Shown: positions 1 through 30,304 of the stretch, piece after piece
Numbering within the stretch: position 1 is the first letter of the stretch
Layout: every line of letters starts with the position of its first letter
From: Leptospira weilii serovar Ranarum str. ICFT
GTDB lineage: Bacteria; Spirochaetota; Leptospiria; Leptospirales; Leptospiraceae
Direction: 5' to 3'
DNA: 64,000 bases
NCBI RefSeq assembly: GCF_000332415.1
Contig: NZ_AOHC02000052.1
Coordinates: 171,001 to 235,000, forward strand
Made by a program: the position numbers and the translations under genes
Notes under the pieces: generated by a model
Database searches by the model: none
What the model saw: only the letters and a program-made list of their open reading frames with translations
What the model was told of the DNA's origin: nothing

Positions 1-936
<936 letters not shown>

Positions 937-1158
937 CTTGAGCTATTATGACCTTGGCAAAAAAGACGGATTCTACTTAAATTGAAAACCATTTTTCAAT
1001 CTCAATTCGAGAATTCTACCCGGAACGAGACTTAAATTCAAAAGATATTAATCAATCCGTGGAAAAATTCTTGAACCTTATACCAAAGCTCTTAGGATAT
1101 ATTGAGCGAATGAAATAGCCCATAAATGATATCGATAACAACCGAAACGGAGAAGGGA

Positions 1159-1599
<441 letters not shown>

Positions 1600-1749
1600 A
1601 GTTCCGATTTTACCCAAACTCGGGAAAAAAATTTCCTTTTTTTCAGATTGCAAGAAACGAGAGCCGGGTCAAATTAGAAACGGTTCGAGCCGAAAGTTTA
1701 CAGACTTTTTCTTTCAAAAAAAATTCGGCCGATAAAAATCGCAAACGTT

Positions 1750-1934
1750 ATGAAACTGATTCTTTTCATTCTGATAACCTACTTGGTTTATCGTTTCCTT
1801 TCCCGTTTTTTTACACCTCACAGAGAACGCCCGAACACACAATGGAAAACGTTTTATACGAACGTTCCTCCGACGTATCCAACTCCGAAAGAAAAAGACA
1901 TTTCGAGTAAGGCTCGTGTAATCGAGGAAGAAAA

Positions 1935-1938
<4 letters not shown>
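1750..1938 (+). CDS. Small membrane-anchored protein
   Basis: This 62-residue protein has one N-terminal hydrophobic helix (LILFILITYLVYRFL) followed by a basic stretch and a Pro-rich soluble tail. The layout resembles DUF4834-like small anchors, but I do not recognise it firmly. Its stop overlaps the start of the following lipoprotein gene by four bases (ATGA), suggesting translational coupling and a shared role at the membrane. No function can be assigned. Confidence 0.6.
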
Positions 1939-2438
<500 letters not shown>

Positions 2439-2526
2439 AAATCCGTTTGAAATTTCTTTCGATTTGAAGGATCGATTTCAAGAATCATTAGAAAAATTTA
2501 ATTTCCTACTTTAGAAAATCCTAAAG

Positions 2527-4984
<2,458 letters not shown>

Positions 4985-4990
4985 GATTTG

Positions 4991-5730
<740 letters not shown>

Positions 5731-5823
5731 ACCGATTGTATCGGTCGAATCGGAAACGGGCTTAACGGTCCTACGATGTCTCTGGCTTGATTCCGGGACG
5801 ACTGCCCGGATAGGATCTACGGA

Positions 5824-9042
<3,219 letters not shown>

Positions 9043-9050
9043 GGAAGAGA

Positions 9051-9539
<489 letters not shown>

Positions 9540-9589
9540 TCATGTTACGAGAGAAGTATCGACGTTCAAGCAGAAATAATTTAATCTCC

Positions 9590-9623
<34 letters not shown>

Positions 9624-9654
9624 CTAAAAAAAACGCAAGGAAAGAATCTTTTGA

Positions 9655-9688
9655 TTTTCGTTTTTTCGGGTTCCCCAAAAAACGAAAA
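9655..9688 (+). terminator. Leader hairpin upstream of pdxJ
   Basis: A perfect 12-bp inverted repeat, TTTTCGTTTTTT (9655-9666) and AAAAAACGAAAA (9677-9688), has a GC-containing loop that can extend the stem. It is followed on the plus strand by a T-rich run from 9689. It sits between two divergent genes, so it cannot end an upstream plus-strand gene; an attenuator in the pdxJ leader is possible. Confidence 0.5.
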
Positions 9689-9801
9689 TTTTTCTTCTTA
9701 GTTTATCTCAAAGAATCGTTCCTTTCGTATTAGTTTCGTATTAGAATTTCGTTTCGTAACGAAAACCCGTTCCGATTGGATGAATTTCCGGGAGAAAGTT
9801 T

Positions 9802-10554
9802 TTGAAAGTAAAACTGAGCGTAAATATCAACAAAGTCGCAACCCTCCGAAATTCGAGAGGCGGAAACATTCCAAATCTTTTGTATTTCGCTAATTTGGTT
9901 CTGCAAGCGGGAGCGCAGGGAATCACAGTCCATCCGAGAGAAGACGAAAGACATATTCGAAAGGACGACGTGTTGGCCCTGAAGGAATTCATCGACGCCT
10001 ACAACCAAAGGAACAAAACAAAAATCGAATACAATATCGAGGGGGAACCCTCTCCCCGTTTTTTGAATTTGCTCCTCGATACAAAACCGGATCAGGCGAC
10101 TCTGGTTCCGGTGACTCCGGGAGAAATCACGTCGGATCACGGATTCGACTTCGACAAAGACATGGAAATCCTTCAAGAATATTCTAAAATTCTAAAGAAA
10201 GAAAAAATCCGCGTTTCGCTTTTCGTGGAAACGGATCTCGAAAATCTAAAACTCGCCTCTTTGTCCGGAGCGGACCGCGTGGAGTTTTATACGGGTCCTT
10301 TTGCACAGGAATTCGATCGTTCTCGGGAGGAAGGAAAAAAACGTTTCGAATCCTTCTATGTCCCTGCGGCCAAAATCATTCTGGATCAAAAAATGGAAAT
10401 CAACGCGGGCCACGATTTGGATCACTTAAATTTGAGAGTTTTTTCAAAACTTCCCGGTCTTAAGGAAGTTTCCATCGGTCACAGGTTGATTTCCAGAGCC
10501 TTAGAAATCGGAATCGATCGAAGTGTTAAGGATTATCTTCAAGCTCTTTCGTAA
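9802..10554 (+). CDS. pdxJ: Pyridoxine 5'-phosphate synthase
   Basis: A 250-residue TIM-barrel enzyme that condenses 1-deoxyxylulose-5-phosphate with 3-amino-2-oxopropyl phosphate in vitamin B6 synthesis. Key segments are [51 protein letters not shown] and the C-terminal [12 protein letters not shown] and [13 protein letters not shown]. The start is TTG at 9802, preceded by GGGAGA at 9790-9795. Its 3' end overlaps the convergent lipoprotein gene by 29 bases. Confidence 0.94.
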   Translation: MKVKLSVNINKVATLRNSRGGNIPNLLYFANLVLQAGAQGITVHPREDERHIRKDDVLALKEFIDAYNQRNKTKIEYNIEGEPSPRFLNLLLDTKPDQATLVPVTPGEITSDHGFDFDKDMEILQEYSKILKKEKIRVSLFVETDLENLKLASLSGADRVEFYTGPFAQEFDRSREEGKKRFESFYVPAAKIILDQKMEINAGHDLDHLNLRVFSKLPGLKEVSIGHRLISRALEIGIDRSVKDYLQALS

Positions 10555-11491
10555 GATGCCTGAATCCTTCGAAGTTCGGATCTCCTTGAATCAGATAAAA
10601 GGCCGCTTTTTTTAGATACAGAGCCAAGTTTCTCGTGTTATGATTTTTTTGTGAGACCGTTTCCAGACTTTCTTTGAACTTCTTTAGATGTTCCGCGGCT
10701 TGGACTTTGTTTTTGGACTTTACGGACTGACGAAATTCTTTCCAAGCCTTTGTAACTTCCCGGTTCGGAAACTGCATCTTTTCCAAGTCCTGTTTACGCA
10801 CCGCTCCGCTTACGTCCCAGACTTCCCGATACGGATGAGAATTCTCAAGAAATTTATAATATTCTTTCGTATAGTTCGTTTCGTTCGATCCTACGGGAAC
10901 GAGCGCGTTCGATTCCCCGACACATTCCGCAAAAATTCCTTTTTTTAAGGATTCGCTTCCGATCTCCTTTAAGGCCGCAAGTACGATCAGATCCGCGAGT
11001 GTTTCGTTCTTTTTTCCGTCCTTACAGTTTTTGATCGCTCGGAAATATCTTTTTTCCACTTCGTCCAAAGCCAGGACTTCACCCTGTTCGAGTTCCAAAC
11101 GATACGCGACTTGAAAAACCTGATCCCGATAAAGGCTGTCGGACGGATCGGCCTTCCTCGCTCGAAGCGCGTATTCCAAAGCTTCCGGATAATTTTTTGA
11201 AGAAGATAAGAGAATGGAAAGATTGTAACAGGATAAGGCCCGATCTGGATGTAAGGATCTACAACTCGACCTTAAAAGTCTGACGGAGGATTCTTTTTCT
11301 TCGGGTGTTCCGTAAAATTCCAAAATCGCCTGTTCTTGAATCATCTCCAGAGCGAATCTTCCCGAGCCCGGCATGGAAACCGTTGAACAAGAGAAAACGA
11401 AAATCAAGAAGGTGAACACAACCCAAAGAGATTGACACTTTGAGATTTGAATAGAGAATGAACCGAAAATTTCCTGAAATCCGAGGGACAC
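10526..11491 (-). CDS. Predicted lipoprotein with TPR-like helices
   Basis: An exported helical protein of about 300-320 residues. A hydrophobic stretch ending in LIFVFSC forms a lipobox; the mature part has helical repeat character ([17 protein letters not shown]). The start is uncertain. I use GTG 11491; GTG 11419, directly before the hydrophobic core, is an alternative. The longer open frame to 11635 runs far into the divergent protease gene and is unlikely. Function unknown. Confidence 0.65.
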   Translation of the reverse strand: MSLGFQEIFGSFSIQISKCQSLWVVFTFLIFVFSCSTVSMPGSGRFALEMIQEQAILEFYGTPEEKESSVRLLRSSCRSLHPDRALSCYNLSILLSSSKNYPEALEYALRARKADPSDSLYRDQVFQVAYRLELEQGEVLALDEVEKRYFRAIKNCKDGKKNETLADLIVLAALKEIGSESLKKGIFAECVGESNALVPVGSNETNYTKEYYKFLENSHPYREVWDVSGAVRKQDLEKMQFPNREVTKAWKEFRQSVKSKNKVQAAEHLKKFKESLETVSQKNHNTRNLALYLKKAAFYLIQGDPNFEGFRHLTKELEDNP

Positions 11492-11495
11492 GAGT

Positions 11496-13313
<1,818 letters not shown>

Positions 13314-13314
13314 C

Positions 13315-14913
<1,599 letters not shown>

Positions 14914-15092
14914 ATTTTTTTCTATAAAACTTTCATTGATTAAGAAATTCTAATTTTCTTTGTTTCCGATAAATCTCAAACAAATCGGTTCCCGCAAAAA
15001 TTCCGCGAACGAGTTTACGACCGCAAAAGTCCGCAATCCCCTTTTGCCAAACGTCTAAAGGCAAGTAGTTTAAAAAAAACTAAATTATAATA

Positions 15093-16628
15093 TTAGAATG
15101 CGTGACTGAAATTGACGAAAAGTTGTTTGTCCTCTCTGGAAACCGCGTAGTCGATCATAATGATCGTTGCCTGATTCCAGGCGATTCTCAGACCTAAACC
15201 TTGAGAATATTTGTAATCCTGTAAACCGGCCTTGTGTTCGTCGTTCCAAACCCGACCGAAGTCCCAGAACGGCGCCAGGTTTAACGCGAAATATTCCCCT
15301 CCGACCGTAAAGTCCCAAAACTTCCAGCGAACTTCCAACGTGCCAAAACCCATCGCGCGCCCGACAAATCGATCCTGTTTGTAACCTCGAAGCGTCCTTA
15401 AGCCCCCAAGTCCCGAAACTGTGTTTTCCGTGCCCCAAAGATTTCTATATTCAAAAAACGGAACGTCTCCGTCCGAAATTCCGAAACCGAATCGGGAAGC
15501 AAGAACCAACTTTTCAAACGTTTTTGGGAAAGGACTGTAAAAGAATTTTGCGTGTCCGAAGTATTTCTGAAAATCAAAATCGGAGCCGATCGTTTTGGTT
15601 GCCTTCTCGTAAGTCGCCTCTAAAAAAACTCCCGAATTCGGATCCGGTTCAAAGTCTCGAGTGTCGTAAACCAGACCGACCTTCGCCGTATTTACAAAAC
15701 CGCCGTGATACCCCAATATCTTTCCGGCTTCCGCGTCTTCGGTGAGTCTCGTTTTTGCGTTCGGCGTTTCTCCCGAATTACTAAAAGGAGTTCCGTCAAA
15801 AATCGGATCGACCGACTTTACAAACTTACCGTCGTTCGCCTGTACGATGTTATTCGAAAAACGAAATCCGGCCACGAGTCTTACGGTTCCGTGAAAGTAG
15901 GACCGTTCGGAACTGAAATTCAATTGAGGAGTTTGGATCGTATAACGGTTGTACATTCGATCGGTCACGTTAAATCCCGGACCGGCCGGAACTCCGGAAT
16001 AAATTCTTCCTCCGAGTTCGATCGGATCTCCGGGTCCTCCCGGTCTCTGATATAAAAACGTAGATTCCTGAGAATTGTATTGTGCGTTTGTAACCTGAGG
16101 TCCTCCGGGCTGATTTCGTTCCTGATACGTAAGCGGTTTTAACGCAGATTCCCCCACTCCGAAATACAAGGTGGTCGGAGTGATCGTAAGAAACGCGTCG
16201 GTGCGTAACCTCCACTGCGTATTAGCGACGTAAGGCATGTCCAAACTCAACTGGTGATATTGCGCGTTCTTTGTCGTATTAAAATATTGTGCGAAAAAAC
16301 GAAGTCGATACGGAGTATATTCAAAAAATGGATCGCTCTTTTTTCCGTTGTTATATCCGTAAACTCTGACACCGTATCCGATCCCTTCGTTCGGATCGGA
16401 ATTGATCAAAGGAAGTCCGGTCGGATACCAACCTTCTTTTTTATTATCGAGATCCTTTTTACACATCTGTTTGACGCGATCGATCGGAAACGGAAGATCT
16501 TTTCTCGCTTCGGGTTTATCGCAGCCCGTAAAATTCTCTTGGGCGGAAAGTTTTAAGGAGAAAATAAAAAACCATCCGAAAAGGATCAAAATCGCAAGAA
16601 AAGATTTGTGGAGTATTTTGAAATACAC
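15093..16628 (-). CDS. Omp85/D15-type outer membrane barrel, paralogue 1
   Basis: A 511-residue outer membrane protein. After a signal peptide ([20 protein letters not shown]) come a short periplasmic region with paired Cys and then a beta barrel. The C-terminal part shows [18 protein letters not shown], which contains the LRGY motif of Omp85-superfamily barrels, and ends in FSHAF with a terminal aromatic residue. I choose GTG 16628 because AAGGGAG lies four bases upstream and the resulting length equals that of the paralogue at 17737-19272. An ATG at 16697 would add an unlikely 23-residue extension. No POTRA repeats are recognisable, so it is not BamA itself. Confidence 0.82.
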   Translation of the reverse strand: MYFKILHKSFLAILILFGWFFIFSLKLSAQENFTGCDKPEARKDLPFPIDRVKQMCKKDLDNKKEGWYPTGLPLINSDPNEGIGYGVRVYGYNNGKKSDPFFEYTPYRLRFFAQYFNTTKNAQYHQLSLDMPYVANTQWRLRTDAFLTITPTTLYFGVGESALKPLTYQERNQPGGPQVTNAQYNSQESTFLYQRPGGPGDPIELGGRIYSGVPAGPGFNVTDRMYNRYTIQTPQLNFSSERSYFHGTVRLVAGFRFSNNIVQANDGKFVKSVDPIFDGTPFSNSGETPNAKTRLTEDAEAGKILGYHGGFVNTAKVGLVYDTRDFEPDPNSGVFLEATYEKATKTIGSDFDFQKYFGHAKFFYSPFPKTFEKLVLASRFGFGISDGDVPFFEYRNLWGTENTVSGLGGLRTLRGYKQDRFVGRAMGFGTLEVRWKFWDFTVGGEYFALNLAPFWDFGRVWNDEHKAGLQDYKYSQGLGLRIAWNQATIIMIDYAVSREDKQLFVNFSHAF

Positions 16629-17045
16629 TTTTCTCCCTTCGCAAAAAAGAGGAACGGAAAACGTTTGCGACTTAGAAAGAGAATTCTTATTTTTCATCGT
16701 TTGAAAACTGAAAGGCTGCGAATTTGTACCGGACCTATCAACGTCGTCAAATCGAATATAATATTTTTCTCATATTCCCGTTTGAAAACGGCTCGTTCTA
16801 TACATTTTCGCAATTCACAAAAAACCGGAACCAAAGGCTTCCCGATCGTTTTGATTTTTTCCTCAAATCGCAAAACGTCCGTAATACGATAACGAAGCCG
16901 CACAAGTTACTTGGATCCGGGAATCGGTTCGTCGGAATTACGACAATCTTCCGTGAGGACTTCACCTTACAACACGATCCGTAGAGGCTCCCACAAGTAT
17001 CTGCTCGAAATGAGACTGAATCCGTGGGAGTTCCCACAACACATT
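16629..17045. other. Gap between barrel 1 and the DUF1566 gene, with small palindromes
   Basis: No convincing gene is seen here. The stretch contains the near-palindrome GTCGGAATTACGAC at 16931-16944, which recurs exactly at 45559-45572. It also has the inverted repeat GTGGGAGTTCCCAC at 17024-17037, just past the stop of the DUF1566 gene. Open frames through here have no ribosome binding sites and look like chance. Confidence 0.6.
16931..16944. repeat. 14-bp near-palindrome, copy 1
   Basis: GTCGGAATTACGAC is palindromic except for one mismatched pair. An identical copy is at 45559-45572. Both are intergenic. Confidence 0.7.
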
Positions 17046-17729
17046 TTACGGAAGATTCCTCACACAACGAACGAAATGTCGGCTCGTTTTCGCGAAAGCA
17101 GTCTCTTCTCCGAAATGAGTCGCTCCGAAGTTTACGGCACGAGCCGTGTCTACCGTTCCTTCTTTCGCCCAAGAGGTCCAGTAATAGTCTTCTACGGTAT
17201 TCGGAAATTTTAAAAGAAGGGCATTCAAACTGCCGGAACCCGCCAGCGCCTTTAACTCCGAGAAGGTGGGAAGTCTCCAATCGGAATGGCCTCCCGTACG
17301 ATCCTGGTTACAGGAGTCGTAAGCCTCGCTCGTTCCTGAAAGCCCGGGCGTCTGCCCGACCAAAACCTGAGGTAAGGAAATCGTATTACAGTCGTTTAAA
17401 TTGAGGGAACAAAACTGAAAAAGGGCCGCACCGTATCTTCCGATGATCGTAGAGGCGTCGTTGATTCCTTCACAATCGTACTGACCGTTTTGTCCGACTC
17501 TAAGAACCTGGCCTTGTGTACAAATTTTCCACATAAGACCGGTCGTCGAACCCGTGATCGTTCCCGAAGCCGCGTTTGCCGAATAAGGATCGAACAATAA
17601 TATTCCCGCAAGAAGAACCTTCGCGTCTTCATTGATAAAACCTAGGGTCGTATCGTCCGGTTTTTCCTCGCAGTTTGCAAAAAGAAAAAGTGCGATACTG
17701 AGTATTAGAATATTCTTATATTTTTTCAT
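17046..17729 (-). CDS. DUF1566 (Lcl C-terminal domain) lipoprotein
   Basis: A 227-residue lipoprotein. The signal peptide starts [20 protein letters not shown], with Cys20 as the acylation site. The mature region carries a DUF1566 domain: [52 protein letters not shown] and the terminal [10 protein letters not shown]. This fold is common in surface proteins of Leptospira; function is unknown. It lies seven bases downstream of barrel 2 and upstream of barrel 1, all on one strand. Confidence 0.85.
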   Translation of the reverse strand: MKKYKNILILSIALFLFANCEEKPDDTTLGFINEDAKVLLAGILLFDPYSANAASGTITGSTTGLMWKICTQGQVLRVGQNGQYDCEGINDASTIIGRYGAALFQFCSLNLNDCNTISLPQVLVGQTPGLSGTSEAYDSCNQDRTGGHSDWRLPTFSELKALAGSGSLNALLLKFPNTVEDYYWTSWAKEGTVDTARAVNFGATHFGEETAFAKTSRHFVRCVRNLP

Positions 17730-17736
17730 GATTTCC

Positions 17737-19272
17737 TCAGAAAATGTGGTTAAAGTTCATAAATACCTGTTTGTCTTCCTTGGAAACGGCGTAATCCAAC
17801 ATCAGGATCGTACTCTGGTTCCAAGCGATTCTAAATCCCAAACCTCGGGAATATTTATAATCTTTAAGTCCCACCTTATGCTCGTCGTCCCAGACCCGAC
17901 CGAAATCCATAAAAGGCACCAGATTCAAAGCGAAATGTTGTCCGGCTACGCTAAAATCGAAAAATTTCCAACGAAGTTCGATGTTTCCCCATCCCATCGC
18001 CTTCCCGGAAAAACGATCCTGTTTGTAACCGCGTAAGGTTCTTAAACCTCCGAGCCCTGTGATCCCGCCTTCCGTTGACCAAAGATTTCTATATTCGAAA
18101 AAGGGCGCGTCTCCTTCCGTCATGCCGAACGCACCTCGACCGGCGATCACCAGTTTATCAAAAACTTTCGGAAACGGGCTATAAAACAATTTCAACTGCG
18201 TAAAATACTTGGAATATTGAAAATCGGACCCAAAGGATTTCGCGACTTTTTCATACGTTGTCTCTAAAAACACTCCCCGGTTTGGATCGGGTTCCAAATC
18301 CCGAGTATCCAAAACCAATCCGAATCGTACCGAGTTCACGTTACCGCCGTTCGCTCCGATGATTTTTCCCGCTTCGGCGTCTTCGGTTACTTTCGTTTTT
18401 CCGTTTGCAACCGTACCCGAGTTGCTGAGAGGAGTTCCTTCCGTCAACGGATCCGTACTTTTTACAAACTGCCCGTCAAAGGTTTTGATGATGTTTTGGG
18501 AAACTCTAAGTCCCGCAACCGTTCGAACCAAACCTCCAAAAAAGATATGTTCCCCGCTGACATTGGCCTGTGGAGAACGGATGTCGTAACGATTGTACAT
18601 TCGATCGGTGACCCGAAACGCGTCGTTCGCGGGAAAACCGGAGTAATTGGTTCCCTGAAAATCGACCGGATCACCGGGACCGCCGGGCCTCGTGAAGTAG
18701 ATATTCTTTTCCCGTTCGTGATACGTCGCGTTTCTTACGATTTCACCGCCCGGTTGATTCCGTTCTCGATACGAAAGTGTCTCCAGAGATTTCTCGCCGA
18801 TTCCGTAATACAATGTGTTCGGGTTGGTATCGTAAATCAAATCCCCTCGAAGTCTCCACTTCGAATCGAAAACATACGGCGCGTCAAAGCTGATGTCCTG
18901 GTACTGTCTGTTTTTAGTCGTATTAAAATACTGCACGAACATCCGAAAACGATAAGGAGTATATTCAAAAAACGGATCGGACTTTTTACCGTTATTGATT
19001 AAGAATACGCGAACCCCGTAACCCACGCCCACGTTCGGATCGGAGTTCAAAAGAGGAAGACCGGTGGGAAACCAACCTTCTTTCTTTTTACAGATATCCT
19101 CCGGTCTCAGACGTCTCATTTCCGAGATGGAAAAGGGTAAATCCGTCCTTGGCTTTCTCACAACGTCTTCCGTAAAGGCCAGTTTCGAACAATCCTCTTG
19201 ACCATATGTCGAACCTGCGGCAAGAAAAAGCAGGCTCATTGCAATACTTACGATTTTCAGAAATTTCTTCAT
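17737..19272 (-). CDS. Omp85/D15-type outer membrane barrel, paralogue 2
   Basis: A 511-residue barrel protein collinear with the one at 15093-16628. The two share [18 protein letters not shown] ([14 protein letters not shown] in the other), [47 protein letters not shown] and the D-K-Q-F-N-F-terminated end. The signal peptide is clear ([19 protein letters not shown]). The LRGY motif marks the Omp85 superfamily, but POTRA domains are not evident. The pair is an old local duplication. Confidence 0.85.
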   Translation of the reverse strand: MKKFLKIVSIAMSLLFLAAGSTYGQEDCSKLAFTEDVVRKPRTDLPFSISEMRRLRPEDICKKKEGWFPTGLPLLNSDPNVGVGYGVRVFLINNGKKSDPFFEYTPYRFRMFVQYFNTTKNRQYQDISFDAPYVFDSKWRLRGDLIYDTNPNTLYYGIGEKSLETLSYRERNQPGGEIVRNATYHEREKNIYFTRPGGPGDPVDFQGTNYSGFPANDAFRVTDRMYNRYDIRSPQANVSGEHIFFGGLVRTVAGLRVSQNIIKTFDGQFVKSTDPLTEGTPLSNSGTVANGKTKVTEDAEAGKIIGANGGNVNSVRFGLVLDTRDLEPDPNRGVFLETTYEKVAKSFGSDFQYSKYFTQLKLFYSPFPKVFDKLVIAGRGAFGMTEGDAPFFEYRNLWSTEGGITGLGGLRTLRGYKQDRFSGKAMGWGNIELRWKFFDFSVAGQHFALNLVPFMDFGRVWDDEHKVGLKDYKYSRGLGFRIAWNQSTILMLDYAVSKEDKQVFMNFNHIF

Positions 19273-19533
19273 GGATTTCCTGTTTCTTTATTTCAGATCA
19301 AAACGGAAACCGTTCGCGCATATACTGTCAATTGGATTTTTCCAAGAATTCGGAAATACCTCCCGAAATATCGAACACAACTTCTTTTATCCATAACATT
19401 TGGTATGATATTTTTAATGGATCGATTTTAGAGATTCTGTGAAGGAGGTTATGCAGAAAAACGTCTGCACAATGGAAAGTCCGCACCTGCCCTATTTATT
19501 CATCGCGAAATCTAAATGCGGGAGTTCCCTGCT

Positions 19534-20304
19534 TTAGTGACTCGAGCGAACCAGACTCTTGTTTTTTAGTTTTCGGCGATCGCGAATGAATTCCTTCGGA
19601 TTCAGATAACCCAAAGGATTTCGGCTGTAACCCGGTCCCGTCGGAAGAAAAAAATCATCCCGCATTTCAAAGTGAAGATGCGGTCCGTAACGCCGATTTG
19701 CATCTCCGATTTTTCCGATCACCTTTCCTTTGCGCACCCAATCCCCTTTGGAAACGTTCATTTTGGAAAGATGCGCATAAAGGGAATTGATCCATCCGCC
19801 GTCGGGCAAACGATGCGTAAGGATGATTACATTTCCCCAACCCGGACCCTCTTCGCCGGCGAACTTTACGATACCGTGCGAAACCGCATAAACCGGATCA
19901 CCGTAGTCGTTTCGACCGATCGCGTTCCAGTCCTCACCGAGATGAAAATTTTTTCCAAAAGGTTGTTTGTCGATATAACCCTTTGCATTCGGTTTACCTA
20001 CGGGAAAATCAAATCCGTCGGATACGTATTCGGGATGTTCGGTGAAAAATTCCTTCGCGTCTTCAAACGCGAGTTTGTTATTCACTCCGGAAACTTCGTC
20101 GGATTCTTTCGTCTCCACACAGGAAATCAAAAGAATAAAAACGCAGAAGAATTGAAAAACGTTCGTCGAAACTCGGTTCCAAAAAACGAATTGCGGTTTA
20201 CGTTTTCTCACGCATCGGAACGGAAAACAATAAAAAGTATGCAAAAAGTTTGATAAATTAAAATTTAGAACACGCCGTAAATAAAAACTTAATTTTAAAA
20301 CCAT
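19534..20304 (-). CDS. M23 family peptidase, predicted lipoprotein
   Basis: A 256-residue LytM-type metallopeptidase. Zinc and catalytic motifs are present: HLGEDW (His and Asp ligands) and HLHFEMRDD. A hydrophobic segment ending LLISC at about residue 60 is a lipobox. ATG 20304 has AAGGA five bases upstream but gives a long N-region; GTG 20211 would give a more normal signal but has no ribosome binding site. Members cleave peptidoglycan cross-links or activate amidases at the envelope. Confidence 0.85.
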   Translation of the reverse strand: MVLKLSFYLRRVLNFNLSNFLHTFYCFPFRCVRKRKPQFVFWNRVSTNVFQFFCVFILLISCVETKESDEVSGVNNKLAFEDAKEFFTEHPEYVSDGFDFPVGKPNAKGYIDKQPFGKNFHLGEDWNAIGRNDYGDPVYAVSHGIVKFAGEEGPGWGNVIILTHRLPDGGWINSLYAHLSKMNVSKGDWVRKGKVIGKIGDANRRYGPHLHFEMRDDFFLPTGPGYSRNPLGYLNPKEFIRDRRKLKNKSLVRSSH

Positions 20305-20437
20305 TATGATCCTTATCGAACTTAAACCCGCTTTCCAGTAAATTTTTAGAAAGCCTTCATTTGTAGGAAGGAAACAATCGTTTGCAAATAAAAACTAAAC
20401 ACAAAATAGAAATTGTATATTCCATTTCTTTTACGTT

Positions 20438-20455
20438 ATTTAGAATATTCTAAAT
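20438..20455. promoter_or_regulatory. 18-bp perfect palindrome
   Basis: ATTTAGAATATTCTAAAT is perfectly palindromic and lies about 135 bases upstream of the M23 gene, touching the edge of a repeat element. It could be a regulator site or chance AT-rich symmetry. Confidence 0.4.
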
Positions 20456-20457
20456 TA

Positions 20458-20537
20458 AGAGTTTGTCCCAAAACTTAAAAAAATCGCAGAGATTTGCGAT
20501 CCTTTCGATAAAATCGGACGGTCGACGGACAGAATCT
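20458..20537 (-). repeat. Short inverted-end repeat element, copy A
   Basis: This is about 80 bp with AGAGTTTGTCCCAAAAC at one end and a degraded GGACAGAATCTTTT at the other. Its reverse complement matches copies at 45728 and 55614, sharing the blocks CCGTCCGATTTTATCG, AATCTCTGCGATT and TTTTAAGTTTTGGGACA. No coding capacity is seen. It resembles a non-autonomous MITE-like element. Confidence 0.75.
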
Positions 20538-20545
20538 TTTGTGCC

Positions 20546-23309
<2,764 letters not shown>

Positions 23310-23375
23310 TCTCCCCAGGAATCCGTTTTTAGAAAAGCTAGATTTATGCCGCGCCAGAAATCGAAGCGTTACAAC

Positions 23376-24495
<1,120 letters not shown>

Positions 24496-24509
24496 GAGCT
24501 TTTCCGGTT

Positions 24510-24567
<58 letters not shown>

Positions 24568-24621
24568 GGTGTTCGAATTGACAGCCCGTTCCCGTTTTTT
24601 TCGGGTTTTTCACAGAAGACA

Positions 24622-26297
<1,676 letters not shown>

Positions 26298-26299
26298 TC

Positions 26300-27114
26300 A
26301 TGTTATTTTTTTCCCGATTTTTCGCAAAACCTTCGATCTTAGTCTTACTCGCGATCGCCCCCGGAATTTTATCCGCCTCTCCTAAAAAACCCGGAGTGTT
26401 CGAGCTCTTGGGCGGGTATCAACCGGACAATAAATTTTTTCCGGACTTCTTTCCCAAACGTACGGCGCAAATGGGAAACCTTCCTTCCAGCGGAGTCGTT
26501 TCCAAAGAAGAGGAGGAAACGGAAAATACCGAGGAAGAAGAAAAGGAAGAAAAACAAGAAGGATATTACGATAATCGAAAGGCGGAGGCGGGAGTTTGGA
26601 TGGGCGCGTCGAACCCTTGGCCGGGAACCGAAACTCAGAAATATTTGGATACGACCTTGGGCGGAGGTTTCTTTTTTAGGATTCCCTGGCCTTGGATTTT
26701 TTATCTCGAAATGGGAGCCTTTTACGCTAACTATCTTTCCGCTACGGAAAGGGGTTTGACCACCATTCCGGTTTATCTCGCCTTGGGTTATAAGATTCCG
26801 ATCGATCTTCCCATTTCGTTCATCATTCGTGCGGGAGGTGGGGAAGCCTTCGTGGTCGCGAGACCTTCCAATACTTCTCGTTGGGACCACATGATGATCG
26901 TGGGTTTGGAAACGAGTTTTGTGGCCGGAAAAAAAATCAGAATCGGAATCCGAATCGATTACAATAAAATCTACGAGTCTCAAATGAACCCGCCCGCGGA
27001 ATCGAAATATTATTATACAAGTCCTTATAGCGATTCCAGGTTGAGCAATCCGAATTATTATAGGGTTGTGGACACTGAGTTTTTTCATTTCGGTTTGATG
27101 GTGAGCGTATTTTT

Positions 27115-27118
<4 letters not shown>
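26300..27118 (+). CDS. Exported, probably outer-membrane protein
   Basis: A 272-residue protein with a signal peptide (SILVLLAIAPGILSASP). Residues at about 70-90 form an acidic low-complexity stretch (EEEETENTEEEEKEEK). The rest is rich in aromatic, alternating beta strands (GGGFFFRIPWPWIFYLEMG, YLALGYKIPIDLPISFIIR) and ends in FFHFGLMVSVFL, typical of a small outer-membrane barrel. It overlaps the next lipoprotein gene by four bases. Function unknown. Confidence 0.72.
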
Positions 27119-28389
<1,271 letters not shown>

Positions 28390-28515
28390 CGCGACTCTTC
28401 GAGTGACCCAACGCAGCTTTGCGAAGATTTTTTTGAGAAACTAAAATCAATACTTTTAGCGATGATAACATTGGCGAGCGGCGAGAGTGTATCGCCGATT
28501 CCGAACGAACGAATT

Positions 28516-28548
28516 GAAGAGAAGAGAAGAGAAGAGAAGAGAAGAGAA
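28516..28548. repeat. Pentanucleotide microsatellite (GAAGA)6
   Basis: Six perfect GAAGA units (28516-28545) plus GAA lie between two convergent genes, 21 bases beyond the stop of the lipoprotein gene at 28569. It is non-coding, so length change would not alter a protein. Confidence 0.85.
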
Positions 28549-28568
28549 AATTTAGAGGAGATCGATTC

Positions 28569-28997
<429 letters not shown>

Positions 28998-29103
28998 AGA
29001 GAAAGAATGAAGACGGAACCCTCGTTGGCAAGTTTTTTCCGGACTTCGACCTGGAATTGAAACCGAGATTTTAAAACTAAAAAATCCTTTTTTCGAGTTC
29101 GTA

Positions 29104-30063
29104 TTAAATCGAAATCCGAAAAAGTTTCGCGCTGTTTTCCAGAAAAATCTTCCTTTTGATTTCATCGGAAAGGGGAGCGTTCAAAAGATTACAGATCGGA
29201 TGACTGAGCGCGTAGGGAATATTCGGAAAATCCGAACCGAAATGAACCCGATCCGGATAACGTTTTAAAATTTCAAGGCAACGATCCGTTTTTTCTCCCG
29301 TAGCCAAAAAGTCCACAAAAACCATCGTAGTATCCAAACGAAGCTCCGGATAAATCCCTAAGAGTTCGGCGTATTCCCAAACTTCGGAAGCTCCCATATG
29401 AGCGACTACGACTTTCAATTTCGGATAACGTTCTATAAAGGATTTAAAATATTTAATATTCGTATAAGGCCCCGGAAGAGGCGCGTCTCCCGAATGGATC
29501 ACGAGTGGAATTTCTTTTTTTTCCAAATAAGAAAACGTTTCCGAAAGTTCGGCTCTGGTCAGATCCAACCGCGCCACTTCGCAGTGAAGTTTAAATCCTT
29601 GAAACCCGTATTCTTCCACGGCTCGTTTCGTATAATCGAAACAACCCTCTTCCGGAAAGAAGGTTCCGAAAAGGATCCCACCTTTCGTATCGGAATGGGT
29701 TTCGAACACCCATCGATTCAAACCTTCCGCCATTTTTTCCTTATGAGCGTAGTTCAAAGTAGTGAAATGAAAAATCCGATTTTCCCTTAGGATTTCCAGT
29801 CTCCTTATTTCCGTTTCCCGATACGCGATTTCCCAATGAACACCGTCGAACCATTTCCAAATTCGTTTCATCACGTATTCCGGAAAAAAATGCGTATGAA
29901 TATCGATGATGAACGCGAGTCCGTATTTTTCCAAAAGAGGAATGTGCGCGGGAAAGTCGTCGTCTCTTAAAGGCGGAAGACTTTTCGGATCTTTCCAAGG
30001 AAACGGAGAATGTTCCCCGGAGATTCGATGGGAAGAAAGAAGATGATGACAACAAGGCAACAT
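29104..30063 (-). CDS. Amidohydrolase-2 family metal-dependent hydrolase
   Basis: A 319-residue TIM-barrel hydrolase. Metal-site motifs are IDIHTHFFPE (HxH), FKLHCEVARLD, PLVIHSGDAP, VVVAHMGASE and HFGSDFPNIPY with the catalytic Asp. The domain proper begins near residue 52; the N-terminal part is unusual (MLPCCHHLLSSHR) and the start is uncertain. Family members are decarboxylases or hydrolases of small acids; substrate unknown. Confidence 0.82.
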   Translation of the reverse strand: MLPCCHHLLSSHRISGEHSPFPWKDPKSLPPLRDDDFPAHIPLLEKYGLAFIIDIHTHFFPEYVMKRIWKWFDGVHWEIAYRETEIRRLEILRENRIFHFTTLNYAHKEKMAEGLNRWVFETHSDTKGGILFGTFFPEEGCFDYTKRAVEEYGFQGFKLHCEVARLDLTRAELSETFSYLEKKEIPLVIHSGDAPLPGPYTNIKYFKSFIERYPKLKVVVAHMGASEVWEYAELLGIYPELRLDTTMVFVDFLATGEKTDRCLEILKRYPDRVHFGSDFPNIPYALSHPICNLLNAPLSDEIKRKIFLENSAKLFRISI

Positions 30064-30304
30064 ACATTCAATCTCTTACCCAACGAATTCGAGTCAATCG
30101 ATTGAATCTTTTTTCCTTGGGCGATCGGCTTGAAAAGATACGCGGCGCTTCGTTACGAATGGAAAATCCTTGACCCGTCGGATCGAAAAGTTTCAATAAC
30201 GAAAAAATTTTTATAACCGATTTCAAAAATAATTTTTCGTATCCTGAAATACGATTTTCAAACGAAATGAAAAAATTTTGAAACGCGTTTTAGGAACAAA
30301 ACCT

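Noticed and set aside
28441..28510. Possible structured RNA before the GAAGA microsatellite
   Set aside because: Only short imperfect pairings; no promoter or terminator to define a transcript.
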